This document shows, one piece after another, positions 19,250-27,455 of a stretch of DNA of 64,000 nt. The position numbers and the translations under genes are program-made. Position 1 is the stretch's first letter. Each line of letters starts with the position of its first letter. The notes below the pieces were generated by a model. It saw nothing but the letters and a program-made list of their open reading frames with translations, did not search any database and had not been told where the DNA came from. Source of the DNA: Virgibacillus oceani (GTDB lineage Bacteria; Bacillota; Bacilli; Bacillales; Amphibacillaceae); assembly GCF_014638995.1 (NCBI RefSeq), contig NZ_BMFR01000004.1, positions 180,588-244,587 on the forward strand, in the 5' to 3' direction.

Positions 19250-19278
19250 GACTATTATCCTTTTGCCCCTACTACTTT

Positions 19279-20094
19279 TTAGTAATTTGCTATAAAATCT
19301 GCTAGTTCTGCATTAAACTTATCCCGTTCCTCCCAAAATAATCCATGACCGCTATGCTCAAACCATATGAGCTTAGAATTTCTAATTCCTTGATTAAGAG
19401 CTAAAGCTAACGGTGGTAAACAGATTTGATCGTGTACCCCTTGAAATAGTAAAGTCGGAACCTGAATTGTTTCCAAGTCAGAAAACAAGGTTTCCTCCCT
19501 TAAGGAGACTAATACATTAGCAGTTGCATGTCCTGATGCTTCAAGTCCCATTTGGAAAAACCAATCAGAAAAACGCTTTGTAATAGGCAGATAAAAAAAC
19601 ATGTTTGTCAAATCTGCCAGCATATTCGGACGGTCATTATAAACCTGTTGAATAAGCCCATTTACATCTTCTTTTTCTAATCCATATGGGAACCCGGGCC
19701 GTTGAATAAAGCTTGGAGCAGCGGCACCAAAAAGTGCTAATTTTGACACCCCATAACCACGATGGCGCCCCATATATCGAATAACAATCGCACCTCCAAC
19801 AGAATGCCCAGCAAGTGTGAAATTATGTAATCCAAGGGCTTCCACAACACAACGAATGTCATCAGCCAGACGATCATAGGAGTAACCTTCCCAAGGTTTG
19901 TCAGATTTCCCAAATCCCCTTATATCGATACCAACACACCGATACCCCATCGCAGGAAGAACATTATACTGATATTCAAATAAATTATGATTCGCAGGCC
20001 AGCCGTGAACAAAAAAAATAACATGCTGACTTTTCCGGTTGATATCTTCTACATATATGTTGACATCTGGCTCAACCTTAACATAATATCCCAT
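19279..20094 (-). CDS. alpha/beta hydrolase
   Basis: A 271-residue alpha/beta-hydrolase fold enzyme. It has the oxyanion region FFVHGWPANHNLFEYQ, the nucleophile elbow LAGHSVGGAIV (Ser), FQGVHDQICLP (Asp region) and the catalytic His in FEHSGHGLFWEE. The pattern is like haloalkane dehalogenase/epoxide hydrolase/non-haem peroxidase relatives; the actual ester or halide substrate is unknown. I place the start at ATG 20094 because GAGGGG lies 7 bases upstream and the family-like sequence begins there. The open frame continues another 42 codons upstream without a ribosome site. Confidence 0.85.
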   Translation of the reverse strand: MGYYVKVEPDVNIYVEDINRKSQHVIFFVHGWPANHNLFEYQYNVLPAMGYRCVGIDIRGFGKSDKPWEGYSYDRLADDIRCVVEALGLHNFTLAGHSVGGAIVIRYMGRHRGYGVSKLALFGAAAPSFIQRPGFPYGLEKEDVNGLIQQVYNDRPNMLADLTNMFFYLPITKRFSDWFFQMGLEASGHATANVLVSLREETLFSDLETIQVPTLLFQGVHDQICLPPLALALNQGIRNSKLIWFEHSGHGLFWEERDKFNAELADFIANY

Positions 20095-20238
20095 CCTTAA
20101 ACCCCTCTTCATCAGCGCACTTACAATTATGCTATTCAAATGGAGCTTGGCATATAACATATATCGACGACACATAAAGTTAAGGAAATATAAAAAAATC
20201 GGTGTGAAATGAAATCTCATTCCACACCGATTGATTAC

Positions 20239-20382
20239 TTATTTACCAAGATTTTTGTTATTTAGATACTCGTTCGGCTCATCACCGCCATGGGAATTAT
20301 TGTTCTTAAATTGACTTTTTCGGCCATTCCGATGCTCGCCATGGTTTGTGTTTTCTTTAAATTGATTGTTCTTCTTATCCAT
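20239..20382 (-). CDS. small hydrophilic protein, 47 residues
   Basis: A short open frame, MDKKNNQFKENTNHGEHRNG onward, ending LNNKNLGK. It is almost entirely Asn, Lys, Gly, His and Glu with no hydrophobic core. AAAGGGGTCAGGA precedes the ATG at good distance. The composition is like the small spore- or stress-associated polypeptides of Bacillaceae, but I do not recognise a family. It lies alone between two minus-strand genes. Confidence 0.5.
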   Translation of the reverse strand: MDKKNNQFKENTNHGEHRNGRKSQFKNNNSHGGDEPNEYLNNKNLGK

Positions 20383-20439
20383 TTCCTGACCCCTTTCCTA
20401 AACATTATCCTTTGAACTGCGGGAAAAATTTATGCACCC

Positions 20440-21663
20440 TTAAACCCGGTTTCCAACAAGAGGAATGTCATTTTTGGGTTTAACATAAAAAAACGTAACC
20501 AAGACAGCCAGCAAGCTGAATCCAGCTAAACCTATGTTCAACATTCCAGGGAGGTTTTTCACCAATATGGAAACAAGCGGGGGACCGACAGCCACCCCCA
20601 AAAACCTCATGCTGCTATATAGGGACGTAACAGTTCCCCGCACTTCCTTTTTTACACCTTCCGTAATCAATGCATCTAAACACGGCAGTGATAATCCAAT
20701 CCCGATACCCGCAATTGTAAGGACGATCAATAAAAACACTAAATTCAAATTGCTGCCAAAAAACAAAAGTGATAAGGCTGCTAGTCCATTGCCAACTATA
20801 ATTGCCCATCTCATCATTACTTTATTTTCTCCAACCTTTTTACCCGTAAGATATGATGTTATACAAAGAAACAACAGCGGAATTGCAAGGTAAACCCCCT
20901 TCATTATCACACCGTCCACATGATATCTGTCCCCTAAAAGAAAGGAAAAATGGAAAAGCAATGCAAATAGTACTAGCATGTTGATGCAGCCAATAGCAAA
21001 TACCGACGTAAGCCAGCGACCATTATGGTGAAATACATCCTTAATAGACATTTTAAACGATGAGAAGTTGTATTCCTTCTTATCTTCTTTTGCTGGAGGA
21101 GCTTTCACCAATACCATAACCAGGATAATTGCAATAATACATAGGACAGGGATTGCCGCAAAAGGAATGAACCAAACATAATAAGCAAGAAAAGCACCAA
21201 TAATTGGACTTAAGACCTTTCCAAAGGTATTCGACGTTTCAATAAACCCTAATCCGGCACTTACTTCTTTTTCATCCTTGTACATATCCCCGACAGTTGG
21301 AATGACGATTGGAAATGCACCAGCTGCTCCAATGCCTTGTAAAAACCTTCCGATTAAGATCATCACATATGGACTGTCCAATTTCCAAGCTGCATAGGCT
21401 GATACTACTCCACCAACCCCAGCAATTATCAAGCTTGGAATAATCACCTTTTTTCTGCCTATCCGATCAGATAAATATCCAGCAAAAGGAATAAGCAAAA
21501 TTGCAATAAAGGAATAAACCGAAATAATCAAACCAGATTGAAATGGTGTTATATCGATTTCTTTTTCAATAACAGGCAGAACAGGAATCAACATAGAATT
21601 CCCTAAAGTCATGACCAGTGGTATGGATGCCAATCCAACCAGATCCCATTTTTTCCTTTCCAT
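20440..21663 (-). CDS. MFS transporter, DHA1-type drug exporter
   Basis: A 407-residue major facilitator protein with twelve predicted membrane segments. It shows the family A-loop signature GYLSDRIGRKKVI between helices 2 and 3, a motif-C-like glycine-rich helix 5 (ETSNTFGKVLSPIIGAFLA), and the repeat of the loop in the second half. It likely exports drugs or metabolites by proton antiport. ATG 21663 is chosen over a GTG three codons upstream because GGAG lies 8 bases before it. No adjacent regulator is seen. Confidence 0.87.
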   Translation of the reverse strand: MERKKWDLVGLASIPLVMTLGNSMLIPVLPVIEKEIDITPFQSGLIISVYSFIAILLIPFAGYLSDRIGRKKVIIPSLIIAGVGGVVSAYAAWKLDSPYVMILIGRFLQGIGAAGAFPIVIPTVGDMYKDEKEVSAGLGFIETSNTFGKVLSPIIGAFLAYYVWFIPFAAIPVLCIIAIILVMVLVKAPPAKEDKKEYNFSSFKMSIKDVFHHNGRWLTSVFAIGCINMLVLFALLFHFSFLLGDRYHVDGVIMKGVYLAIPLLFLCITSYLTGKKVGENKVMMRWAIIVGNGLAALSLLFFGSNLNLVFLLIVLTIAGIGIGLSLPCLDALITEGVKKEVRGTVTSLYSSMRFLGVAVGPPLVSILVKNLPGMLNIGLAGFSLLAVLVTFFYVKPKNDIPLVGNRV

Positions 21664-21817
21664 CAAGTCCACTCCAATTTAATCGTAATAATAAGAGCCA
21701 TTCCATGTGTATTGTTAGTCAATATTATTTTTTTATACTGCTGCAGTAAAAAGACTAAGGTTATATTTATCCGGAAATGACAGATACTATGAAAAATTTG
21801 AAAGGACGGGTCTGTAA

Positions 21818-22270
21818 ATGGATCATTTAAAAACGTTAGGGATAAAATTTATTGTTACTGGTATTGCTGTTTACTCCTTATTTGGCATACTTTTTAATAC
21901 AACATTGATTAATCTATTCTTTATCAGTTTGCTTGTTACAGGAATTTCTTATCTTATAGGAGATTTATATATCCTGAGGAGATTTAATACATTCATAGCA
22001 ATAATAGCGGACTATGTGCTGGCATTTCTTTCACTCTGGATACTTGGAAGTTTATTTCTCACGCAAGCAGGGCTTCCAATTCTTGCACTATCGGCCATGG
22101 CAGCATTTTTTATTACGTTATGTGAACCGTTTATTCACACGTATATTAAAGAAAACTTTTCCAGCGATGAAGGCAGAAATATACAGGTAAGAAAAGATCT
22201 GCAAACAGAGTTTTCCGAGGAATTAGATGGCAATTCAGCAGGTAAAAAACAAAAACGTAACGATGAGTAA
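21818..22270 (+). CDS. DUF2512 (YndM-like) membrane protein
   Basis: This 150-residue protein has four membrane segments (about residues 8-27, 30-48, 58-78, 84-105). A charged cytoplasmic tail rich in Ser, Asp, Glu and Lys follows. The start MDHLKTLGIKFIVTGIAVYS and the central ISYLIGDLYILRRFNTFIAIIADY match the DUF2512/YndM family of Bacillaceae, which has no known function and is often linked to sporulation. It is monocistronic, with a strong terminator. Confidence 0.85.
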   Translation: MDHLKTLGIKFIVTGIAVYSLFGILFNTTLINLFFISLLVTGISYLIGDLYILRRFNTFIAIIADYVLAFLSLWILGSLFLTQAGLPILALSAMAAFFITLCEPFIHTYIKENFSSDEGRNIQVRKDLQTEFSEELDGNSAGKKQKRNDE

Positions 22271-22281
22271 TCAGTGGATGT

Positions 22282-22312
22282 AAAAAGATCTCACAAAATT
22301 GGAGATCTTTTT
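22282..22312. terminator. bidirectional terminator
   Basis: Stem AAAAAGATCTC (22282-22292) with GAGATCTTTTT (22302-22312). The A and T runs let it serve both converging genes. Confidence 0.88.
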
Positions 22313-22324
22313 ACGCTATTCCTA

Positions 22325-22894
22325 TTACTGCAGAAAATAGTAAACCATGCTTCCTAAATAATTCCCGATTATATACCCTAAGGTTCCAACCAGCATAATC
22401 GGCGCAATCAGCTTCGTCCAGCCTTTTGCAATTGCAAATGCAGCGGCGGTAGTTGGTCCGCCGATGTTCGCATTACTGGCTACAATCATTTCTTCTAGGC
22501 TGAATTTGAAGACTTTTCCCGCTGTAAAGGTTACGATCATATTAAACAAAACGATAATCCCCATAAACACTAGTAATAACGGCGCATTGCTAATCAGCAG
22601 AGGAAGCGATGCCGGAACGCCAATTACGACAAAGAAAATGTAAATAAGGTATGTACCAATTTCCTGTGCACCATTAATATTTTCAAAGAAACGACTGAAA
22701 AAGGTTACCGCTAAGGCCGTTATCGTCGTAAGCATAAGATACCCATCGCCAAATAATCCATTCAATAGGTTAAATAAAAACCCAACATCATCTCCAGACG
22801 GAATCCAGTCATCGATTATTTCAGCCAGCTTAAACGAAACGGCAACTAATACAAATGCAGTACCCGCTGCGAATACTATATCCTTTAAAAATGA
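22325..22894 (-). pseudogene. truncated DUF819 (YjcL-type) membrane protein
   Basis: The open frame encodes about 189 residues of a DUF819-family permease: the C-terminal half, with KLAEIIDDW, ANIGGPTTAAAFAIAKGW and VGTLGYIIGNYLG. At the 5' side the frame ends in TAA (22895-22897) with no start codon, no ribosome site and no trace of the N-terminal half, although family members are close to 400 residues. A TTG at 22765 could start a fragment but has no ribosome site. I read this as a pseudogene from a 5' deletion. Confidence 0.75.
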
Positions 22895-23004
22895 TTATCC
22901 TATTATCATAGCGTATTTTTTGGAATTTTTAATGTGGTAAAAGTATGTTTTTTGATTTTTTCTGGGATTTTTAATTTCACCCTTTAAGAAAAGTTCAACT
23001 AAAA

Positions 23005-24357
23005 TCATCCAACAATCACACGCTCTTTCGGGTAATGATAATTTGTTTGTTTTGTTCCACGATTGAAAAGGAAAATAAATGATAGGATCCCAATTCTTCC
23101 GATAAACATCAGTAAAGTAATAACGATTTTTCCTGCATCACTTAATTCAGGAGTTATTCCCATTGACAGTCCAGTTGTACCGAAAGCAGAACTAACCTCA
23201 AATATAATCTCCATTGTGGAGACAGGTTCTGTTTCGGAAAGAATAACTATTGCTGCAAAACAAAGCAGTATAGCAAGGAAACTTACTACAACTGACTTCC
23301 TGATATCTTCATCATGGATTTCCCGTCCAAAGACCTTAATATTCTTCTGGCCCTTTGCAAAGGAAAACATCAATAACAAAACGATAGCGAATGTAGTTGT
23401 CCGTATCCCGCCACCAACAGAGCTTGGGGAAGCACCAATAAACATCATAAAACTAAGTGCAAGTAAAGTTGGCTTTGAGAAATAACTGACATTCATTGTA
23501 GCTAATCCCCCGTTTCTCGTTGTAGAGGATTGAAACAATGCATAAAAGAATGATTCGTGCCAGCTTTTCCCTTGAAAGAAATGAGTAGCTTCAAATAACA
23601 AAATGATGATGGTTCCAAAGATCATTAAAGCAAAGAACGTCACCGTTGTTAATTTCGTATATAAAGAAAAATGATGACCAAAATGTTTTTTTCTATGCAT
23701 CAAAAAATCCTTCAATTCTATCAGCACGGGAAATCCTATTGCTCCCAATGTTAGTAAAATGATGTTTATAAATTGAACAAAATAATCATGAGCAAACGGG
23801 ATAAGCGAGTTACCTGTAATATCAAATCCAGCATTTGTTGTTGCACTTACAGAAGCAAATAACCCTTGCAAATACGACTCCTGCCACGTTGGAAAATAGC
23901 TTAAAAAATAAGTCCCTAGAATAATTGTACCTATTGACTCAATTATAAGAATGATTAGGAGTATCTGTATCATCAATTTCACTAACCCTGACATATGGGA
24001 ATGATTCTGATCTGTTTTAATTAATTCTCTTTGCTTTAAACCAATTTTCTTTCCTAAAAGTAACCAAAAAAAAGTCCCTAGTGTCATAATTCCAATTCCG
24101 CCAAATTGCATGATAAACAGCAAAATAAATATTCCCGGAATGCTAAACGTATCTACTATTGGTACAACTGACAGGCCAGTCACGCTTATTGTACTGACTG
24201 CTGTAAATACAACATCCAAAAGTGACCAATTTACACCCGGTTTTAATGCTATTGGCAGGCTAAGCAAACAAACTGAAATGATTACTGCAATTACATAAAA
24301 GGAAACAATAATTTGAGCAGGTTGCAAGCTTTTAATAGTTCGTATTATTGTTGACAA
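23005..24357 (-). CDS. ktrB: Ktr potassium uptake system, membrane subunit KtrB
   Basis: KtrB is the ion-conducting subunit that imports potassium with sodium, gated by the cytosolic ring KtrA/KtrC. The protein is 450 residues from TTG 24357, preceded by AAGGGG. It has the four pore loops of the Trk/Ktr fold, with filter segments SVTGLSV, TTNAGFDI, TRNGGLAT and GTTGLSMG, and ends PKERVIVG as KtrB proteins do. The partner subunit is not adjacent. Expression is controlled by a c-di-AMP riboswitch in the 5' leader, as known for Bacillus ktrAB. A longer reading frame from 24405 would start inside the riboswitch terminator and is rejected. Confidence 0.93.
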   Translation of the reverse strand: MSTIIRTIKSLQPAQIIVSFYVIAVIISVCLLSLPIALKPGVNWSLLDVVFTAVSTISVTGLSVVPIVDTFSIPGIFILLFIMQFGGIGIMTLGTFFWLLLGKKIGLKQRELIKTDQNHSHMSGLVKLMIQILLIILIIESIGTIILGTYFLSYFPTWQESYLQGLFASVSATTNAGFDITGNSLIPFAHDYFVQFINIILLTLGAIGFPVLIELKDFLMHRKKHFGHHFSLYTKLTTVTFFALMIFGTIIILLFEATHFFQGKSWHESFFYALFQSSTTRNGGLATMNVSYFSKPTLLALSFMMFIGASPSSVGGGIRTTTFAIVLLLMFSFAKGQKNIKVFGREIHDEDIRKSVVVSFLAILLCFAAIVILSETEPVSTMEIIFEVSSAFGTTGLSMGITPELSDAGKIVITLLMFIGRIGILSFIFLFNRGTKQTNYHYPKERVIVG

Positions 24358-24393
24358 GATTAATTTCCCCTTTATTACCCTCCACGATAATAC

Positions 24394-24592
24394 AAAAAAG
24401 ACCACTTCAAATAGAATGGTCTAAGGTATGAACCTATGACCTTTCTCTCTAAAAATGTTACGGCAACGCTTACGAGGTTAGCTGACGGATTAGGAATTCG
24501 AGAGTATCCCTTCTTACGATTGTAAGATTCACCCCAAGATAGATGGCAATCTATCAATATTGGTTCCCCCGCTCATAATTGATTAAGCGATT
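24394..24592 (-). ncRNA. c-di-AMP (ydaO/yuaA) riboswitch with terminator
   Basis: On the minus strand the leader contains the conserved blocks of the ydaO class: GAGCGGGGGAACCAA (about 24560-24574), TTGGGGTGAATC, AGGGATACTCTCGAATTCC, and CCGTCAGCTAACCTCGTAAG. It ends in an intrinsic terminator, stem 24400-24408 with 24414-24421 followed by six T (24394-24399), just before ktrB. A competing pairing of AAGGTCATAGG with ACCTTAGACC could act as antiterminator. In known members c-di-AMP binding favours termination, shutting off potassium import. Confidence 0.93.
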
Positions 24593-24627
24593 AAAAGGTG
24601 CAGGATATTTAATTTTTGAATAAGAAA

Positions 24628-24656
24628 AATTTACTCCTCATTTACTTATTTGTCAA
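24628..24656 (-). promoter_or_regulatory. promoter of the riboswitch-ktrB transcript
   Basis: Minus strand: -35 TTGACA (24651-24656), 17-bp spacer, -10 TAAATT (24628-24633). It is about 30 bases upstream of the aptamer. Confidence 0.7.
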
Positions 24657-24670
24657 CAGGATTTTGACAC

Positions 24671-24710
24671 TAAAAATATCCCTTTTTGCAATCCATGCAA
24701 AAAAGGGATA
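24671..24710 (-). terminator. terminator of the hpaB-type gene
   Basis: Stem TATCCCTTTTTGCA (24677-24690) with TGCAAAAAAGGGATA (24696-24710), one bulge, followed on the minus strand by TTTTTAG. Confidence 0.88.
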
Positions 24711-24734
24711 ACGTACACTTTTACTGGGAGTATA

Positions 24735-26183
24735 TTACAAAGATTCTATCCCCAGAAACCGATGAACATTCTCCACATATTGATCTTTTTCATAATTCGA
24801 ATACAGACTTTGTGATAGACGAATTGGATCTCCAAAGAAATACCGTTCGTACAATGTCTGTCTTGTTCCGAATGCACTCATAGACAGGTCCCATGCCAAA
24901 CGGAATAACTTAACCCGATCCACTGCCTTTTTAGTAGCTGCACGCAGATAAAGGTCCAGTTCTCCGTTAATTTCCGATTTAAAGTCTTCTTCAGTTGGTA
25001 TGGAAACAAGTCCACTTGCCCCGAGGGATTGGATGATTTCTGAGAACCTAGGATAAACCTTTGGAAAGGTATTTATAGCGGTATACAGTGTATTTAAATC
25101 TGGAACCATTGTGCCATTAGCATCTTCTTTAGCCTGCGATTCAGATGCAACTAAAAATGCTTTCATCGTTTCACGTGCAATAATTATCTCTGATACCTTG
25201 TCTTGCACATGCTGATATTCGCCAATATTAATGGTATTGACAAGGGATTGCACTACTCCAAGTACAAATTCCGTCTTTATCACCTGTCTTGAAACGATCT
25301 GATGCAGTGCTAGGGGAAAGAATAAACTCTCCGAAAAGAACTTGCCTGTAATTTTTGGATTATCATAATAAAAGACTCTGTCCCACGGAACCAGCACATC
25401 ATTAAACACGATTATTGTGTCCATTTCTTCAAAACGAGAGCTTAACGGATGGTCAAATTCCGATTCCTTATAGACAAACGATTCCCGACAGATAAACCGG
25501 AGCCCTTTCGTATTACTCGGTATAGAGAAGGCATAGCTATGCGCTTCATCTGCTCCCGCTGTTGAGAAAACTAATATTTCATCCGTAATTCCTCCCTGTG
25601 TCGCGAGAAGCCGGGCACCTTTAATTACAATTCCATCCTTGTTCCGATCTACAACCTGTGCAGTTATAATTTCATCCTCTTCGTCATCTTCAAAATAAAA
25701 CTTTCCCCGATTAACTTGCGGATTGATAAATGTATGTGTGAATGAAAGATCGTTTTCTCTTGCATATTCATAGAATGATAGCAAATTTTCCGGGAAACAA
25801 TTTTTCTCACCTTTTAGCAGATCAACAGATGCAGCAAAGGATGCCAAAATAGTGTTCATGTAATCTGGGCTTCTACCCATCAAACCACCGTTTACCTTTG
25901 CCCATTCCTGGATCATCGATCGCCTTTTTAGTAGGTCCTCTTTAGACTTTGGTATTAAATAAGAAGTACCTACTTTTTCACTCGTTGTTGGTGAATCATA
26001 CGTCATAATGTCCTCAATCGACTTCGAGTGCTGCAAATCATATAAAGCTGCCTGGCTTTTCATAACACCTTTAAAAGCTTTATGCTCAGAGATTTCTCCT
26101 TCAACCCGCTTCCCCTCTATCCAAATATCAGATTTTAATTTGTTAATCCTATTCATGTAGTCTTCACCTGAAATAATTGGCAC
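24735..26183 (-). CDS. 4-hydroxyphenylacetate 3-monooxygenase, oxygenase component (HpaB family)
   Basis: The family is two-component flavin monooxygenases that hydroxylate 4-hydroxyphenylacetate or other phenols, using FADH2 from a separate reductase. The 482-residue protein contains HTFINPQVNRG, IVIKGARLLATQGGITDE, FDHPLSSRFEEMD and VLVPWDRVFYY, all HpaB-typical and lining the flavin/substrate site. The start is GTG 26183, six bases after GGAGGGG; a TTG at 26198 lies in the ribosome site. The FMN reductase at 34215 could supply reduced flavin in principle but is not linked. The real substrate is uncertain because the family also includes chlorophenol enzymes. Confidence 0.87.
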   Translation of the reverse strand: MPIISGEDYMNRINKLKSDIWIEGKRVEGEISEHKAFKGVMKSQAALYDLQHSKSIEDIMTYDSPTTSEKVGTSYLIPKSKEDLLKRRSMIQEWAKVNGGLMGRSPDYMNTILASFAASVDLLKGEKNCFPENLLSFYEYARENDLSFTHTFINPQVNRGKFYFEDDEEDEIITAQVVDRNKDGIVIKGARLLATQGGITDEILVFSTAGADEAHSYAFSIPSNTKGLRFICRESFVYKESEFDHPLSSRFEEMDTIIVFNDVLVPWDRVFYYDNPKITGKFFSESLFFPLALHQIVSRQVIKTEFVLGVVQSLVNTINIGEYQHVQDKVSEIIIARETMKAFLVASESQAKEDANGTMVPDLNTLYTAINTFPKVYPRFSEIIQSLGASGLVSIPTEEDFKSEINGELDLYLRAATKKAVDRVKLFRLAWDLSMSAFGTRQTLYERYFFGDPIRLSQSLYSNYEKDQYVENVHRFLGIESL

Positions 26184-26224
26184 CTGAAACCCCTCCAAAA
26201 ATAGCTTTTAGTCCACTAAGCAGT

Positions 26225-26243
26225 ATTAATGTTTAACATTAAT
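26225..26243. promoter_or_regulatory. palindromic operator candidate upstream of the HpaB-type gene
   Basis: Perfect palindrome ATTAATGT-TTA-ACATTAAT, 42 bases upstream of the GTG start. It overlaps the expected promoter region. The regulator is not identified. Confidence 0.45.
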
Positions 26244-26283
26244 CATTATGAAAAACCAGAGCCATTTATGCATGATAGCATGT

Positions 26284-26310
26284 GGGACAAGGGGTCAGAC
26301 CCCTTGTCCC
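26284..26310. repeat. 27-bp dispersed palindrome, copy 1
   Basis: GGGACAAGGGGTC, one base, then GACCCCTTGTCCC: a perfect inverted repeat. It abuts the stop codon of the next minus-strand gene, so it may also act as a terminator stem. Confidence 0.85.
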
Positions 26311-26311
26311 A

Positions 26312-26866
26312 TCACTTTGGCTGATTTAACAAACGCAATACCTTCGCCTTTATTTTAGCCGGCAATGGCTGCATCAGCGCATTTTCAAGTATTCTTGCAT
26401 GTTGAATTCCGTTAGTTTTGAAATATTTTTCGAGAAGTTCTAGTTTATCTTGTCTATTAGGAATCAAACAGTATAAAATATACCAGTCTTCTAGTGAACA
26501 TAAAGGAATGTCCACTCCGTTTATTTTTTGATAGGCTACAATTGAATCCCTGTGAAAAGATAATTTATAGATACCTTCAGCATGTTCAATTGCAAATCCC
26601 CCCATAATATCTATACCAATATTATTAATACAGTATTTAGTGAAATACGATGTTCGAAAAGGTGCAGAATATGTTACTTCTTTACGCTTCCCCAAAGGTA
26701 ATAGGATTTTATTTAAATGAGTGGCATTATATTTACTTACCAAAATATCTATATCATTAGGATTATCAATTAAATTATGAATTTTAAGCAGAAGTGAACC
26801 GCCAACTCCCCAGGTAATATTATTGTTATTTATGATTTCCCCGATATAAGATAATGTTTCTAACAT
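26312..26866 (-). CDS. nucleotidyltransferase-fold protein
   Basis: A 184-residue protein with the polymerase-beta-type nucleotidyltransferase core: WGVGGSLLL (glycine-serine motif, residues about 19-27) and NDIDILVSK with the two metal-binding aspartates (about 37-45). A third acidic strand, NIGIDIMGG, lies near residue 87. The rest is helical. Relatives include aminoglycoside adenylyltransferase-like and AbiEii-type proteins. All three acidic positions are present, so it may be active on a small molecule, RNA or protein. No HEPN or antitoxin partner is adjacent, so a toxin role is unsupported. Confidence 0.7.
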   Translation of the reverse strand: MLETLSYIGEIINNNNITWGVGGSLLLKIHNLIDNPNDIDILVSKYNATHLNKILLPLGKRKEVTYSAPFRTSYFTKYCINNIGIDIMGGFAIEHAEGIYKLSFHRDSIVAYQKINGVDIPLCSLEDWYILYCLIPNRQDKLELLEKYFKTNGIQHARILENALMQPLPAKIKAKVLRLLNQPK

Positions 26867-27113
26867 ATTAATTCCCCTCTCGTAATGGAATCATCACACC
26901 GATACTTACCAATGTTAAAGTCTACCAGCCTTTACTTTGTTTCACCAAACTAACCTCCCGCACACTATTTAGCTTCACTATGGCTCAATAAAAAAATATA
27001 AAAAATTCCCCATAACCATGACACCAACCGACTTCTTCTCGATTATAGATATGAACAGTGGGACAAGAGAACTATCCCCTATTAAAAAAGTTAATCTTTC
27101 GGAGGAGATTCAA

Positions 27114-27368
27114 ATGTATAAATCTAACCCCGTATGTAATTTTTTGGATTTGATATTGGAAAATCCTTATCTATGGAAGAACATCAGATTAGAACTAACC
27201 GAAAATCAATGGAAATGGGTGTATTTTTTCATCATCGGTGGTATGACGGTGAACGACATCGCTGCACAAGAAAACACAACAATTGAGATGGTAACACACT
27301 GGGAACATCAGGTCAGGAATAAATTGAAAGATGCACATCTGCATAAACGAATTTCCAGGGACATTTAA
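27114..27368 (+). CDS. stand-alone sigma-70 region 4-like protein
   Basis: Starting at ATG 27114, eight bases after GGAGGAG, this is an 84-residue protein. It matches only the C-terminal part of the sigma factor at 33351: both share LTENQWKWV, then an NDIAAQENTT / KDIAAQENTT helix-turn-helix, and a Q-VR-KL end. Region 2, which binds core polymerase and the -10 element, is missing. The frame is open further upstream to 27018, but that part has no ribosome site and no similarity. It could be a truncated paralogue or a small DNA-binding regulator that competes at -35 elements. Function unknown. Confidence 0.65.
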   Translation: MYKSNPVCNFLDLILENPYLWKNIRLELTENQWKWVYFFIIGGMTVNDIAAQENTTIEMVTHWEHQVRNKLKDAHLHKRISRDI

Positions 27369-27379
27369 GGAACAGGTGT

Positions 27380-27421
27380 GGGACAAAGGGTCTGACCCCT
27401 TGTCCCATGACCCCTTGTCCC
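27380..27421. repeat. 27-bp dispersed palindrome, copy 2, plus half copy
   Basis: GGGACAAAGGGTC-T-GACCCCTTGTCCC (27380-27406, one mismatch), followed by a repeated half TGACCCCTTGTCCCA (27408-27422). Confidence 0.82.
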
Positions 27422-27455
27422 ACTGTTTAAATAAGCCCTCCTTAAATGCAGTCCT

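Noticed and set aside
20095..20220. N-terminal extension of the alpha/beta hydrolase
   Set aside because: No ribosome site at 20220, no family similarity in the extra residues, and a good site at ATG 20094.
24358..24405. Longer KtrB N-terminus starting at 24405
   Set aside because: The extra codons lie within the riboswitch terminator and its T-run. TTG 24357 has a ribosome site and gives the normal family length.
26312..26866. AbiEii or MNT-type toxin-antitoxin member
   Set aside because: The fold fits loosely, but no partner gene of the HEPN or AbiEi kind is adjacent.
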